64,000 bases of DNA, from NCBI GenBank assembly GCA_009741485.1, contig CM019228.1:11988749-12052748 (forward strand), given 5' to 3'. Of the stretch, positions 36,140 to 47,542 are shown piece after piece; the stretch's first letter is position 1; every line of letters begins with the position of its first letter. The stretch is from Malurus cyaneus samueli. Lineage: Eukaryota; Chordata; Aves; Passeriformes; Maluridae. The position numbers and the translations under genes are program-made. The notes beneath the pieces were generated by a model, which had not been told where the DNA came from, made no database searches, and saw only the letters and a program-made list of their open reading frames with translations.

Positions 36140-36420
36140 GAAATCCATGAAACGTTTTCATTTGGGTAGAGAGAGTTTCTTTGTTAATCCATTTTGCCGA
36201 TAGTGAGAGCTGCAAACGTACTATGATCTAATGTGTACCAAGTGTTGGTGTTTGGAAGCATGTGGGGAGGAAGGAGTTAAGGATTCTGCTCCATGAGCCA
36301 TCCACAGCAGGGAATGACCCAGTTTAAAAGGGTTAACAGTATTTGGTTTTTCAGAACTATTTGTTATATCAAGTTAGTGCAGCAGAGGTCACCCAGGTCA
36401 CTGTGCCTCCCCCTTCCCTT
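36140..36420. promoter_or_regulatory. Candidate cis-regulatory block with a perfect DR3
   Basis: Repeat-free sequence including TGAAACGTTTTCA (inverted repeat with CGT centre), TTTGTTAATCCATTTTGCCG and AGTTTAAAAGGGTTAACAG. It ends in AGGTCA-CCC-AGGTCA at 36386-36400 just before a C-rich pyrimidine patch. Confidence 0.35.
36386..36400 (+). promoter_or_regulatory. Perfect DR3 nuclear-receptor element
   Basis: Two consensus AGGTCA half-sites in direct orientation are separated by CCC. DR3 is the classical spacing for vitamin D receptor/RXR heterodimers. Both half-sites are exact; occupancy is unknown. Confidence 0.45.
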
Positions 36421-38117
36421 TCCATCCCCAGCCCCTGCTCCGGTCCTTGTTTCTCCTCTAATCCGATGACCTCAGACACAGCTCTTTCCTTATGATGTTC
36501 TTGACAGCATCTTCAGACAATATGCAGCACGACGCCAGTTGTCTTTCCCATTTTTTCCTGTCCCTCAGGAGAAAACCTGGGATGCTAAAAGGCACTTTGT
36601 GCAGTGGGGGAAAGCCTCAGTGATTTGTTCTGTGGTTTTTGGACAAGAGTAGCTGAGAAAACAGTTTTCCATGTATGTGCTCTTTTAGCATGGCTGTCTT
36701 GCCTTCTGAGTGTGTGTATGTTTGGGTATTTTTTCTTTATTTTCTGTGTGTGTGATCAAATTCTCATTTATCCATTGTACATTCTGGTCCCTTCCATCAT
36801 GGTTGCTGAGCGTGACTTGCTGAAGCTCTGAGCAAATGCTCTCTGGAAGTACAAGTTAACTGTTTACAAATGGGAATGGAAAAGTTTGGCTGGAATTTGT
36901 CCATGGGTTTAGTAACCAAATGAAGTCGTATTTGCTACTGTTACTGTCAGAGCCAAATACAGAAAACCTTGCTGAGAAGGTTCTGGTTCTCATCCATCCC
37001 CTCTGACCACCTCCTGCCAATCAAAGCTTCTCTTAGGTTTTTGTTCAGTGTCTTTTGTTTACCTATTTTCAAAGGTACTGAAGGCCAACAGAAAAGCAGG
37101 ACCTCCAGTGCTTGGTTTCTCGAAAATTGGACTAGAATTAGAAAATGATGGTTATCTATTTTTTTCACCTTGCCAGCATGACTATGTTAAATTTCTGTCG
37201 TACCATCCACAAGGAATGGGATGCAAAACACCCTACCAGATGTGAACCTGGGAAAAGTCTCATTTTTCTGCTTCTTCAGTTAAACTGTGTTTCTCATTCT
37301 CCTCTACCTGTGCCTCTTTGACATCCAGTCAGTGGATTTTTTAAAGAATGTTCCTTACCTCTGATTTTATTGTGTGCTCATTGTGCAGCTAGAGCTAGAG
37401 GAGTCACATGCTATTGGGGGTAACCTAGCCAGGTGTAAAGGACTGTTTTTCTGCCTGTGCTGTGGTTTGACTGCTTTCTGAGGGGTGAGCTTTGCTTAGA
37501 AGGATGGGATAGTGTAGTCCTGGATGTCCTTAACCTCCTGAGGGTAGAGAATGGCCACCAACAAGCTGCTGCTGGCAATGTTAAAGCTGTTTCTTGCAGC
37601 CTTTCCAGGGCTGGGGAACTGCCAGACCTCAGGGTTTTTAACAGATCTCAGGGATCAGTGAGAAAAAATGCCTGTGCATATTTGCTTGAATTGAAAAGGA
37701 AATTGCAACTCAAGAGTGTGTTTGTGGCTTGCCTTTGCTTCTTGGTCATGTCCAAGTACATAAGGGTTATTAGTGTGAATGTTAATTAGAGAACAAAGTT
37801 TAAGGCTGTGTCTTCTGTTAGAACTTTCTTAAACTACAAGAAAATCCAATTATATTTAATTCAGTCACCACACAGTTATATATCAGGAGAGCAGAGCTTT
37901 ATGCTCAAAGTTTCCTGTAACTGGCAAAAGCAAAGTTCAGGTAATAGTTTCCATTGCCAGCTTTTTCAAATCTCAGTTTGCTTCTCTTAATATTACACAG
38001 TTCCTTTCTCAGTGGCATAACCAGTGACACTGGTAGCCATCAAAATGGATATTTTGAGTCACTTGCTGTGCTGGAGGAATCAGAACGAATGGTGGTTCTG
38101 CATACAGTGTCTGTCAG
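36421..38117. other. Non-coding spacer
   Basis: Pyrimidine-rich start, GT-rich patch at 36710-36753, otherwise unremarkable. A 110-codon + frame (37457-37789) has no recognisable domain. Confidence 0.5.
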
Positions 38118-38176
38118 AGTTGGACTAGATGGTCCTTGTGGATCCCTTCCAGCTCAGAATGTTCTGTGGTTCCATG
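38118..38176 (+). mobile_element. CR1 LINE 3'-end fragment
   Basis: Reads GTTGGACTAGATGGTCCTTG, then TGGATCCCTTCCAGCTCAGA and ATGTTCTGTGGTTCCATGG. This is a close match to the CR1 3' end in sense orientation, including the decayed terminal ATTCTATG octamers. The upstream ~60 bases may also belong to the copy but are too diverged for me to call. Confidence 0.85.
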
Positions 38177-38649
38177 GAAAATTAGTTGAAATCATAAAAA
38201 ATGTTGGCTAATGAACTTCTTCATCTGAGCAACAGCTGAACCTCTTGGAAGAAAGCATGTTTAAATTTCACCTTCTTTAACCTTAGGTGGAACATTCCTA
38301 ATGTTTCACGTTACTGAGGATAGTGCAGGTCTTGAAGCCAATGTCTCTATGTTTCAGAGCTTTCACTCTGATTCTTTGGGAAGGTTTCACATCTTTCCTC
38401 TGGCACCTGCCCAGATGTTACAGGATTCTAGAGACTCATGGCATTGCTTTGTCATTTATTACGCAGTTCTCTCACCATTGGCCTCAGCACTACAGGTTTT
38501 TGGAAGCAGGAATGTGATGGAGAAAGGGAGTATCTGGAGGCATGGAACCCTTTCAAGTATTTTGTTTGGGTTTTTTTTTTGTGATGATGGTGCTCATGTT
38601 ATTAATATGAGACAAACAGAATGGTGTTCACCTTGAACAAAAATGAAAA
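38177..38649. other. Spacer up to assembly gap
   Basis: Unremarkable, ending in a T10 run (38571-38580) and A-rich sequence abutting the gap. No gene recognised. Confidence 0.5.
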
Positions 38650-38664
38650 NNNNNNNNNNNNNNN
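38650..38664. other. Assembly gap (15 N)
   Basis: Fifteen consecutive N. The true missing length cannot be known from this window. A minus-strand frame spanning it has an artificial run of X and should be ignored. Confidence 0.99.
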
Positions 38665-38859
38665 CAGTTTCTGTGGCAGGGAAGAGAGCATCAAAACAGG
38701 AATGGAAATTGGCAGGAGGAGCTCGGAAAGGCCAAAAGTTTCCAGCTTGGAGAGACAGTGAGAGAGGAAATCAGTGAGTGCAAAAGGATTCCCTCTCTCC
38801 CCGCTTCTCAGCCCCCACCCTCTGTCCTTCCTCCACACCCCACCCGAGGAGATGGGAGA
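38665..38859. other. Spacer after gap
   Basis: Purine-rich then C-rich (CCCCACCC). No feature recognised. Confidence 0.5.
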
Positions 38860-39530
38860 AGAAACTTGGCAAGCCATCTTGTCGCCAATCAATCTGTGGT
38901 GTAACAATTAGCACTTAAGCAGCACTCACGCTAAACACAAGCTCAGAAAACACTTACAAAGGAAAAGAAAAAAACCCTTAAACCCCAACACAACAACAAC
39001 AGGGGAAAGCTGGAACAGATCAATGCCACGCCAACCAGGAGGCACCTAATACCCCATTATTGACGAGGCCGATAGCGCTTTAAGTGTGTGCTCTCCATGC
39101 TGAGCAATTAGCGGCAGGACCAGCGCGGTGGAGGCAGCTCCAGCCCAAGAACGCACCCCCCGCTGCCCAGCGCTTCCCCCAAGAGGTGTTTGATGACAGC
39201 TTCATTTGTTAGCGAGATCCCAATAGCTGCCGGCGCCGGCATCCTTTCCATTACGGAGCAGAGTGCGAGGGGAGCTGGGCAGTGGGGCCGCTCCCCCCGC
39301 TCCCCGGCCTGTGGTAACAGAATACAGTAGACAGGGAGTCTGTCTGTGCACTGGCTAAATTGATTGTAATGGCTTTCTTAACGTGCTGAAAGAGCCGACT
39401 GTTTTCTCGCCTCGAAGAAAGGCTTCAGGAAGGAGGAAGTGACTCCAGCGGCTGCGGCACAGTGGATGAAAGTAAACTTTTGTTTAGTAAAGAGCAGCCG
39501 ACTGCAGACTGTCTCTGGCCTTTCAGCTGG
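38860..39530. promoter_or_regulatory. Strong-looking candidate cis-regulatory block (CNE-like)
   Basis: The longest block with developmental-enhancer texture. It holds CCAATCAATCTGTGGTGTAA and CAATTAGCACTTAAGC, an A/C-rich linker (38960-39000), CCCATTATTGACGAGGCCGA, TAGCGCTTTAAGTGTG, GAGCAATTAGCGGC, a GC palindrome at 39228-39241, and TTGATTGTAATGGCTTTC with AACGTGCTGAAAGAGCCGAC. CpGs are retained throughout, no repeat interrupts it and no coding frame is credible. The nearby N gap may hide part of it. Confidence 0.45.
39228..39241. repeat. 14-base GC-rich perfect palindrome
   Basis: TGCCGGCGCCGGCA is self-complementary over its whole length and contains three CpGs. In CpG-poor avian intergenic DNA an intact GC-only core of this kind is unusual, though a 14-base palindrome alone is not. 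Confidence 0.8.
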
Positions 39531-42500
39531 CTCTCAGCAACACTGTGTTTGAGAAGAAAGGGGAGAGGGTAGAGAACAAACTGTCAGCTTCCTGCCTTGG
39601 CTCCTGCTCCCCTACTAACCCTGCTCGTCTGGCTGCACCTCCCAGAAGCACGCTGGAAACTTCTTCGTGCAGGGAGTCTGGTTCCAGAAGGTGCCTATAG
39701 GATAAGGCTTTCCAAGGGAATTCGTGCACATGGACAGCAGGACGTGTGTGCTTTTAAATGCTTGGCTAGGCTGAGGTTTACCTCAGAAAGGTGTGCTGAG
39801 CTCCCATAACAGCAGAAGTTAAGCCAAGCCTGAAGAGGATATGGCCTTCTGAAGAGTATCCAAAGAGCATCTGTTATTGATAAAGTGTGCTATTGATAAA
39901 GTGTGTTTATCTGGAAGCCCAGAGCCATGCTGGGACCTCCCAAGTGGAGGAACACGTCCCAGGTCAGCCTGTCCATGCAATCAGATAAAATCATCCATCA
40001 GTCAGTCATCCCTGGTCACCAGAGCAAACCAGCAGGTGCCACTCAGGAACTCTGCTGCTCTCAGGAGTGCTGCAGCCTGTCCTGCTAATCTTTACTGCCT
40101 CGGTGCCTAAACTGCCTAAGGAAAACAGTGCTGCGAGCTGCCCCGAGTAATCCAAACACTTCTGTCCTAGGAGAACCATTGCATCACACCTGAGCAGCCT
40201 TTGGCAACAAAATAAACCCGGTGGTGCACAGATGTCCAGGCTTTTCTGAGAGGCAGTGTGAGTTGTAGCAGTTTGCACAGGAACCTTCTCAGCCAGTGTG
40301 GGTCTGGAGTACCAGAGGCTCAGTCCTGAATCACTCATCACTGGATTTATGCTTTGGTTCCCTCTTCTGTTTCCATGGAATGAGTCTCTAAGAGGTACCA
40401 CAGGCTTTGTGGTGGTACCACAAAGGATGAGGAGGCCCAGACACCTGGTGTGCAGGTGCTGCCATAGTGTAAGGGAAGAGAAAAAGTGACTCTGCTGTCA
40501 CTCAGGTTACAGGTGGTTCCACACCTTCCCACCCTTGCCTGGTTTCAAACATGTATTTACTCTCCAAGTTAGATCTTGTGAGTAGAGAAAGGGGCTGCAA
40601 AGTACAACTTCTGGAGCTGCTGTAACCAGAAGCTGCTCTCTGCTTCTGACCAGGAGGCTTTAAGATGGTGCCAGATGGGGCCATTAAAGCCGTACAAACA
40701 ATAAGGAACACATAGGGGAGTCTGTTAATGGGTTTCTTTTGGAAGCATCAGCTGGAGCTGCTGAATGGGGCACATGACCTATTTTAAAAAGCCACTTGAG
40801 AAATCTGTCTGGCTGCTGAAAGGATGGGATTTCTTACCTTCCCTGTTTATGCCAAGCCACTGAGGATCTGACATGCTGGATACTCACATACTCCTGTGTT
40901 TGCAGTGTTGCTCACTTGCCAATACACTTTATGGCTCATGCTCTAAAGCTTTGAGATCGTGGACTGAAGGAAGTGTCCCAACCACGTTCTGGGCAGGGGG
41001 GAAGCCACATTTAAGGAGATGGCTTCCAGAGAAGTGTTGTTTGATTGCCACTTCTGGGAAGGGGGAGCCCACTGCAAGTGCAGATTCTTTCCATGATTAC
41101 GAACCAGCATTTTGCATGGAGAACAAGCAGCGTGGTTAGAGGTGGCTGACAGAACACTGAAAGTGCTGAAGTTCCTTGGCCTTGAGTCCTGGTGGGGGTT
41201 TATGTGATCAGAAATTGTGGTGTAGCTTGGCAAAGCTCTGAGTTCCAGCTCACACGAGGATCAGCTATTGATCCATTTCATGAAGGGAAATGCCCCTACC
41301 TGCAGTGGCCAGAGGAAAAGTGATGTGATGGAGGAAAAAAATAGAGACATGCTCCTTGGCAGAATACGGATCTTAAATTGCTTCACACTGTGAAGGTATT
41401 TTCAGGCGATATTTTTTGGAATGATACTCCAACATCCTGGCTTGAATTTGAGCCCAGGGAGTTAGTGATGCAGGGGAGGATCAGTTCCAGTGTGTGCACT
41501 GTGTGCTGCTTTAGTGGATTGGGTTTGAAAGAGGATTCTCTGAGATAACATAGAACACTTATTTCTCCATTGAAATTTGACTCACTCTGCTCAATTCTTT
41601 ACTGTGATTTTATGATGGGCTGGTCAGTAATCTGACAGTGCTATTCAACCAAGTCAGAAACTGCAGCAGGAAGGTCGAGTCTTTATTCTCTACAGGGGAG
41701 CAAGGCTTGTTCTCTTCAGGTGACACACTCCTGATTGATGCTGTTATATTTATTTTGTAATATTGATGCTATTATATTTATTTTTGTGCAATAGAAAGGT
41801 GTTGGTCTTGCTGAGATAAAGGAAACAAGACTAGAATCTGCCTTGGAGAACACTTTTTAGGAAAAGCGTGAGGTGAAACATTACATTTACATCTGTCTTA
41901 CCAGTTTGGCACAGACATAAATGGGAGTGCATGGTTTGAATTGTGATTGTTTTGTCATATTCTCAGGAATTCAGTGACTGATAATTAAGTTCAACTTGCA
42001 CAAAAACTTGGAATATTTTATGTGGCAAAATCAAATCTGCAAGCCCTTGAAACTGGTGGTGTTTTCTACTGGCATGGCAAAAAAAAAATTCACTTTGCCA
42101 TAATCTCCTGGAATTTAATTTGTCTCACTTCAAAGGTGTTTTCTTGAGTGTTCATAAGCATCAGTAAAGAAAAGTTTCCTGATTAGGGAACTTTCCACAA
42201 ATGATCATTTCTTCTTGCTTCTTGTGTGTGGCTGTAGCCAAGAGAGGGAAGAAAATCTGGTCTAGTTGTTAAATCTCCAAAAGTGTGAATATGCCATTCT
42301 GCAAACCCTTCAAGACCCTTGCCTGTGCCTGGGAGCCTTTCCCATCTGACAGGAAACATCTCCTGAAGGAAAATCAACTTGAAGTGTTTTCTCTCCCACT
42401 TGCCACCTTCTAACATTGGTTGCTGAGAGAAGAGAAAGGCTTTTAACACCATGCAATGACCCAGCCCTAAGTACAGTCTCCTGGAGTTGATCTAGCTGGG

Positions 42501-43559
42501 GAGACAGGAGGTCAGCTCCAGGGGCCAGGAAAAGTGAGAGAAACCATGTCAACAGGCTGCTCCTGCCGTGTCTGAGTGCTGAATGATGAGTGTGTGACAC
42601 GGGAGAAGGAGCCAGGGTGCTCACCTGGAAAATGTTGTGGGAAGCCTGTCATGGATGTTTAAGTGCTGACAAGATGTGTTGGAGATATCCTTACAGTGCA
42701 TTTAGGATAAAGGTAACCTTTCCTGTGGGTCCTGCTTTGCAGGGGAAGTTGCTGCCCTGGTTCATAGAGAGGGGACAGCAGCAGATTCATGAAGTCATTT
42801 TTCAGTATGGAATAGTGCTGCTGCACTGGAAAGGACTGAAAGGGCAGGGGATGGTGAGGATTTAATTCTGCCATCTTCCCTTCATCCATAGGTGTGATCC
42901 CAAAGCAGGTGAGACAGCAAAAATGCATTTTGCCCAAACAAATTTTAAAGCAGGCTCTGTTTCAGAAACATCTCCAGATGAGTAAATCCTTTGATCGATA
43001 TGTGACTTCTTTCTGGGAAGAATATGCATGGGATGTATCATCTGCGTTACATGTGTGCCTTTCAGAGGTGAATTGTATCCCATGTGACTTCCAGGGATGT
43101 TGCAGATGAGGCTGGAGATGGCATTGGGCAAATCTTATACCAAGGACTTGTGAGCAGTCCTTCGTGGGAAGGAATTTGCTTTTGGAATTAGTTTTTTTGT
43201 AGTTAATTGTAACTGTCTTAAGAAATGACAACCTGGTGCATCTTAGCTTGTACTTCTCAATGCCTTGCCAGAGAACAAATAGGGAATACATGCAGTGTGG
43301 AATAAAAAGTGGCTTTTAAAAAGCTAACCTGGCTACTTCTGGTGTCAGTTTAAATTGCTAAAATGAACTGACTTCCTTTCAGTTTTCCTACTTAGGATAT
43401 GATAAAGAGCAAGAGAACCAGATCTTGATGTGCAGTAGTTTTCATTGATCTGTTATCAACACTTCAGTGAGATCAAGGTTAAAAATTGACATTTTCTACT
43501 ACTTATTTGAAGGCAGATATTTGAATCTGTCATTGTTTCTCTTGCTTTGTTTGTTTCTC
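39531..43559. other. Non-coding spacer with a 28-base tandem duplication
   Basis: Ordinary mixed DNA. At 41734-41786 a segment starting ATTGATGCTGTTATATTTAT repeats with one substitution and small length changes (period 28). A9 lies near 42080. Frames up to 131 codons have no domain. Confidence 0.5.
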
Positions 43560-43910
43560 ACACTGTTAATTGCTCAAATTCTGTCCTTCTGCAAGAGTTG
43601 GCTGGGAGAGCTTGGTAATGTTTAGCCCTTGAGCCTGACCTTCCAATCCCTGCGAAGTCCAAAGGAGAGGAAAGAGTTTTAACTGAATTTAATTGGGGTC
43701 GTCTCTGCCCATCAACCTCTTCCTCCTCAGCACCTGCGGGGATTGAGCTGGGCCCCAGTAACTGGTGGAGAGGAGAAGATGTCTCCACGTCAGAGCCGGG
43801 CAGCTGTCACTGAGGCTTAGGGAGCAGACAGGAGATGGTGCCTGCAGGAAACAAAGATGCTTCCCACCTGTCCAGAGCTAATGAGGATGTTTCTGATGTC
43901 AGTAAATGTT
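43560..43910. promoter_or_regulatory. Candidate cis-regulatory block (CNE-like)
   Basis: CTGTTAATTGCTCAAATTC, TGAATTTAATTGGGGTCGTC, CTCCACGTCAGAGCCGGGCA and TGAGGATGTTTCTGATGTCA occur in a repeat-free stretch just upstream of a purine tract. Texture-based call. Confidence 0.3.
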
Positions 43911-43974
43911 TCCTGAGCACAACAAAGAGCCAGGAATCTTCACAACCCACTCCTGAACAACAGGCAAGTACAAG

Positions 43975-44245
43975 AGGTGGAAGACGGAAATGAAAGAATT
44001 GGGGAATAGGAATGAAGATGAGGCATAGAGGAATAGGAGCGAGAGATAATTGCTGAAGGGAAAGAGCTAAAGAAGGAAAAGAGAAAGTAGAACACATGGA
44101 AAAAGAGAGAAAATGATATCTGGATGGAGCAGGGAAGAAATGGAGAAATAGATTGAAGGGGCCTAAGATGAGGGATACTGAGATCATGTTGGAAATGGAC
44201 CAGAAGAAACAGAGCTAAAGCAATATGGAAAAAAGCATCAGCAGG
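43975..44245 (+). repeat. Purine-rich (GA-rich) low-complexity tract
   Basis: The + strand is A/G-dominated for about 270 bases (AGAGGAATAGGAGCGAGAG, GAAGGAAAAGAGAAAGTAG). It resembles the tract at 3060-3375 in composition and strand polarity but I see no clear alignment between them. The minus-strand 113- and 126-codon frames across it, rich in S, F and P, are composition effects. Confidence 0.75.
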
Positions 44246-45315
44246 TGGAGAGTGGTGCTTAACCCAACACATCCTTTTCACAGAACAGCTTGGGAAGCCT
44301 GAAGTGATGAAGGGTAGGACATAGTCTGTAAGAGGAATCTTGGGTCTAGAGAAGTTAAGGGAAAAGAGGGGGAGAAAGTATTTCTGACATATAAAATTTT
44401 TTATCTTACTCTTGGAGTAAGTATTCCTTTATGTAGGCATTTCCAGGAAAATCCTCAATCTTGACATAAGGCAAAAGAAAATCCTTCTTATGTATTGCAC
44501 CAACTATGAACATCAACTACCAAGTGCCTAGCTGTGACAGCAGCTCTCACCTGTGACTTACAGATAGAAGCCAACAGCTGATGCAGGAGATTTGTCCAGG
44601 AATGTGAGCACTTCATCAGCTGCAGCAGTAAAACTATGGGTTTGTATCCTTTGAAGATGATTCATTCTCACTGCCATGTCTATTCTTTTATCCTCTATCT
44701 GCAACAGAATTACTAATGAAGCAACAAGAGGTATTACTAACCATTTTACAGGTGCTGACATTGCTTTAAATTCTGTGAAAAATCTTACTTTGGAAGATTG
44801 CTTCTTCCCTTTCTCAGTATCAGATATTACATTTAAAAGTTCTTGTGTATTTTCTATGTCTGTTGTTTTTAAATTGCATCTCAGCAGCAGTACTCGGAAT
44901 AACTGTGCCACAGTGTCCCATCAAGGGTGTGATTTATTTTGGCCCAGCTTTCTGATGATCCTCCATCACAGCTCTGCTGTAGGCAGTAAGAGTTCAGCCG
45001 CTCCAGAGCACCATTCAACTAATCTTAAAATAGGTGTCAAAGTAGAAATTATTCCTATTCAGAGTCACACTGGCCTGTTAAAAACAGGAAGATACTTGAA
45101 TCTACACAAGAAAGACAAATATTTATGTTGGTGCTAAGTAGCAGTTGTCCTTCATGAGTTTAAAAATAAAATGAAAGCAGAGTATTCCATCAAAGTACGT
45201 CCTGTTGCAGCTTTGGGAGCAGTGTGTTATGAAACCATGTACAAAAGCTAAAACACTTAAGAAGGGAATTTTAAATTAACTGGAAACACATGTAAAACTT
45301 TTTTTTTTATTTTTG
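44246..45315. other. Spacer with overlapping unassigned frames
   Basis: A 117-codon minus frame (44558-44911) and a 153-codon + frame (44676-45137) overlap. The minus frame would have one hydrophobic stretch at residues ~57-71. Neither matches a family I know, and at least one must be chance. T10 at about 45299-45308 leads into the hairpin that follows. Confidence 0.4.
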
Positions 45316-45359
45316 TTTTGTATCAAAAATGGTGACAGATCATCATTTTTGATGCAAAA
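45316..45359. repeat. Near-perfect foldback: 20-pair stem, 4-base loop
   Basis: TTTTGTATCAAAAATGGTGA (45316-45335) pairs with TCATCATTTTTGATGCAAAA (45340-45359) around CAGA. On the strand as given all 20 positions pair, two of them as G-T wobbles. The stem is bounded by mismatches. It could be a small foldback element, a decayed terminal-inverted-repeat pair or a structured RNA. It lies 60 bases from a candidate regulatory block. Confidence 0.85.
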
Positions 45360-45419
45360 AATCAGATTATCAAATACCTGTGAAGTCAGACTGTTGCAGT
45401 AGAACTGTGCAGTGCTCCA

Positions 45420-46060
45420 GTGTTACAGACGGTCAGGTTTGCCAATTATCCTGCTCGTTTCCCAGCATTTGCCACTGGCCAAGATCAGGGCTGGGAACCC
45501 ACCAGCTCGTTTCCTGGTCAGCTCTGGTGTGAGCTAAAACCACATTATTAGTGTACCATTGCCCACAAAGACACCCCGCTCCCCTGTGAGATGCCACGGG
45601 CTGGATCCAGGGAGGGCGTTCCCTGCAGCTCTGACAGTCACAGGCAACGGGCACAGCTGAGCTCCGGGGAGGTCAGAGCCACAGGGCCCGAGAGTTTCAC
45701 ATTGTCAAACTTTCAAATGAAGACATTGCGGTGTGTCCTGCTCAGCCCCCTGTGCTGCTGTGTGCTGTTCTGCCCCTTTCCCTTGGAGGCAGAGCGTGTT
45801 TCTGTAATGGCCAATGCAGTCAATAGCGGGGTAGGGCGAGCCTGCAGGAGATCGCCTGCAGCCAGAGAGGGCACAATTACTGCAACTGTCCGGCCAGCCC
45901 AGCCTGGAGACTCCACTTAATGTAATTGAGTGTGAAGGCAGGCTGGAGACACAGGACCCGCTGCTGCAGCCCCCCCTGCCACAATATAGACACTATTGGC
46001 TGCTAATTGGCGCCAGTGGGCTGGTGCTAATTGTGCTCCTGTCTTGGGCTGAGGACAGGC
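45420..46060. promoter_or_regulatory. Candidate cis-regulatory block with homeodomain repeats
   Basis: CpG-retaining and motif-rich. CACTTAAT and ATTGAGTG (45914-45932) form an inverted pair of NKX2-like sites. TGCTAATTG occurs exactly twice (46001-46009, 46025-46033). The region also has CACTATTGGC, GGCGCCA, GCAGTCAATAGCGGGG and CCTGCAGG/CCTGCAG repeats at 45841-45861. There is no repeat and no credible coding frame; a 109-codon + frame has ordinary composition. Confidence 0.4.
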
Positions 46061-47208
46061 ATGTGAAGGATGAAGGGGTCTGCTGGGAATAGGAGGAGGG
46101 GAGAGCCAGGGAGACAGTGGTCATACAAGTTGGAACAGGGCTTTAATTTCATATCAAATATTTAAGTAAGTGAGTGGAAGATCTGTGAACTCTCTTTGCG
46201 GTAACCCACAAAAGGCCTTGGGGAATAGCACCCCCCCCTGCCTGCAGCCCAGTCCTGAGCTGTCTGAAGGCCTCTGTTCCTATTCCTCCTTAGCTTTGTT
46301 TAATTAATTGGGAGAATTGCTAATCCTTTATTCTTCTTCATACCTTCTCAGCTTTCTTCCATTGCTTCTTCTTCGTTCCTTATGTCACAGATTCAGCTTT
46401 TCCAAATCCAGGGCCATCAAATATTTACTGGCGTTTGTCACATGGAAATTGTGGCTGAGCAGAATGACAGCTAGGGCAGTGCTCAGGCTCATTACCCTGA
46501 AATTGGAGAAGCTCTGATCTGTACATGCAAGGCCAGGATGAGCAATGGGGACTGTGGTGCTCCTTATAAACACCCAGTGAGACTTCTTGAGGGGGAACTT
46601 TGCTCATGTAAGGTGTCAGTAAGACACAGAAATAATCATTTGCGCCAGAACCCCCAGTTTAGATGTGAATTGTGTCTCCATGCTGTCTTGCTTCTAAGAT
46701 TTTAGTCTCCAAAATGGGCAGGGAAAGTCTAATTAAGGTGGGTGGTGCTCAAAGCAGAGCTCCTGCGAGGAGATGACCTGGCTGTGGTGGTTGTGCTGGT
46801 GAAGGGGGAGTTTGGTACATGGAAGAATGCTCTTCATTCTGCCCAAGGTGAATGATTTTAGTGACGATGAGGTGCAACAGCTTTTGATACATCCTGGGAA
46901 CAAGCTGGCAATGTCTGGGAGCTCTGCTATGAGTTATGGCTGCCACCATTTGTTTACAAAGTTCAGGTAATAGAAACTTGGACATGCTTGACTTGGGGAT
47001 TGAAGTGCCACCAACTTCACCTGAATTCAGCTCCCGTCTCTCAGATCCAGGTGCTGCATGTTCTCAGATGAAGGTGGTAGATTTTCAGATGTTTTACACT
47101 TTCCTCCTCTCGGTTTTGAAGTTAAAGTGACTTAGGCACCTGTGCCTTGATTTTGATGGGCTGGAACCTTGTGATGCAGTTTTGTGACTGTGGGAAGCAG
47201 CATGCAGA
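46061..47208. other. Non-coding spacer
   Basis: C8 at 46231-46238, pyrimidine-rich patch 46320-46380, otherwise unremarkable. Confidence 0.5.
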
Positions 47209-47268
47209 GGAGCAGACTCATCCTGTCTGGCAGTTCCTCTCATCTCAAATAATTCTGTGATTGTGAGT
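47209..47268 (+). mobile_element. Probable CR1 LINE 3'-end fragment, diverged
   Basis: GAGCAGACTCATCCTGTCTG, then GCAGTTCCTCTCATCTCAAA and TAATTCTGTGATTGTGAG follows the order of the CR1 terminus (GGACT..GATC..GGTCCCTTCCAACTCAAATAATTCTGTGATTCTATG-like) with many substitutions. Weaker than the other copies. Confidence 0.5.
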
Positions 47269-47542
47269 TGTATTTGAAAACAAACCTCTTCATTCTGTTG
47301 AATGCAATCATCTTCTTTCTTAGTTTACTGCTAATTTGCAACATCATCCAGATTTTTGTATGGATCATTCCTTCCCAAAGAAGCTGGAAGGAAAGGTGTG
47401 ATCAGGGGAGAAAGAGAGCAATGATCAGTGTCTTATTTTTATTAGAAATCACAAGATGTTCATGTACTCAGTTCCTCCTAAAAATGTAAAAATTACTTGG
47501 GCCTTGCAGTGCTGTACCAAACAATGCACAAATAACTTTAAA
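47269..47542. other. Spacer
   Basis: AT-rich, with no recognised feature. Confidence 0.5.

Noticed and set aside
38602..38907. 101-codon minus frame crossing the N gap
   Set aside because: Its continuity depends on unknown bases, so it cannot be interpreted.
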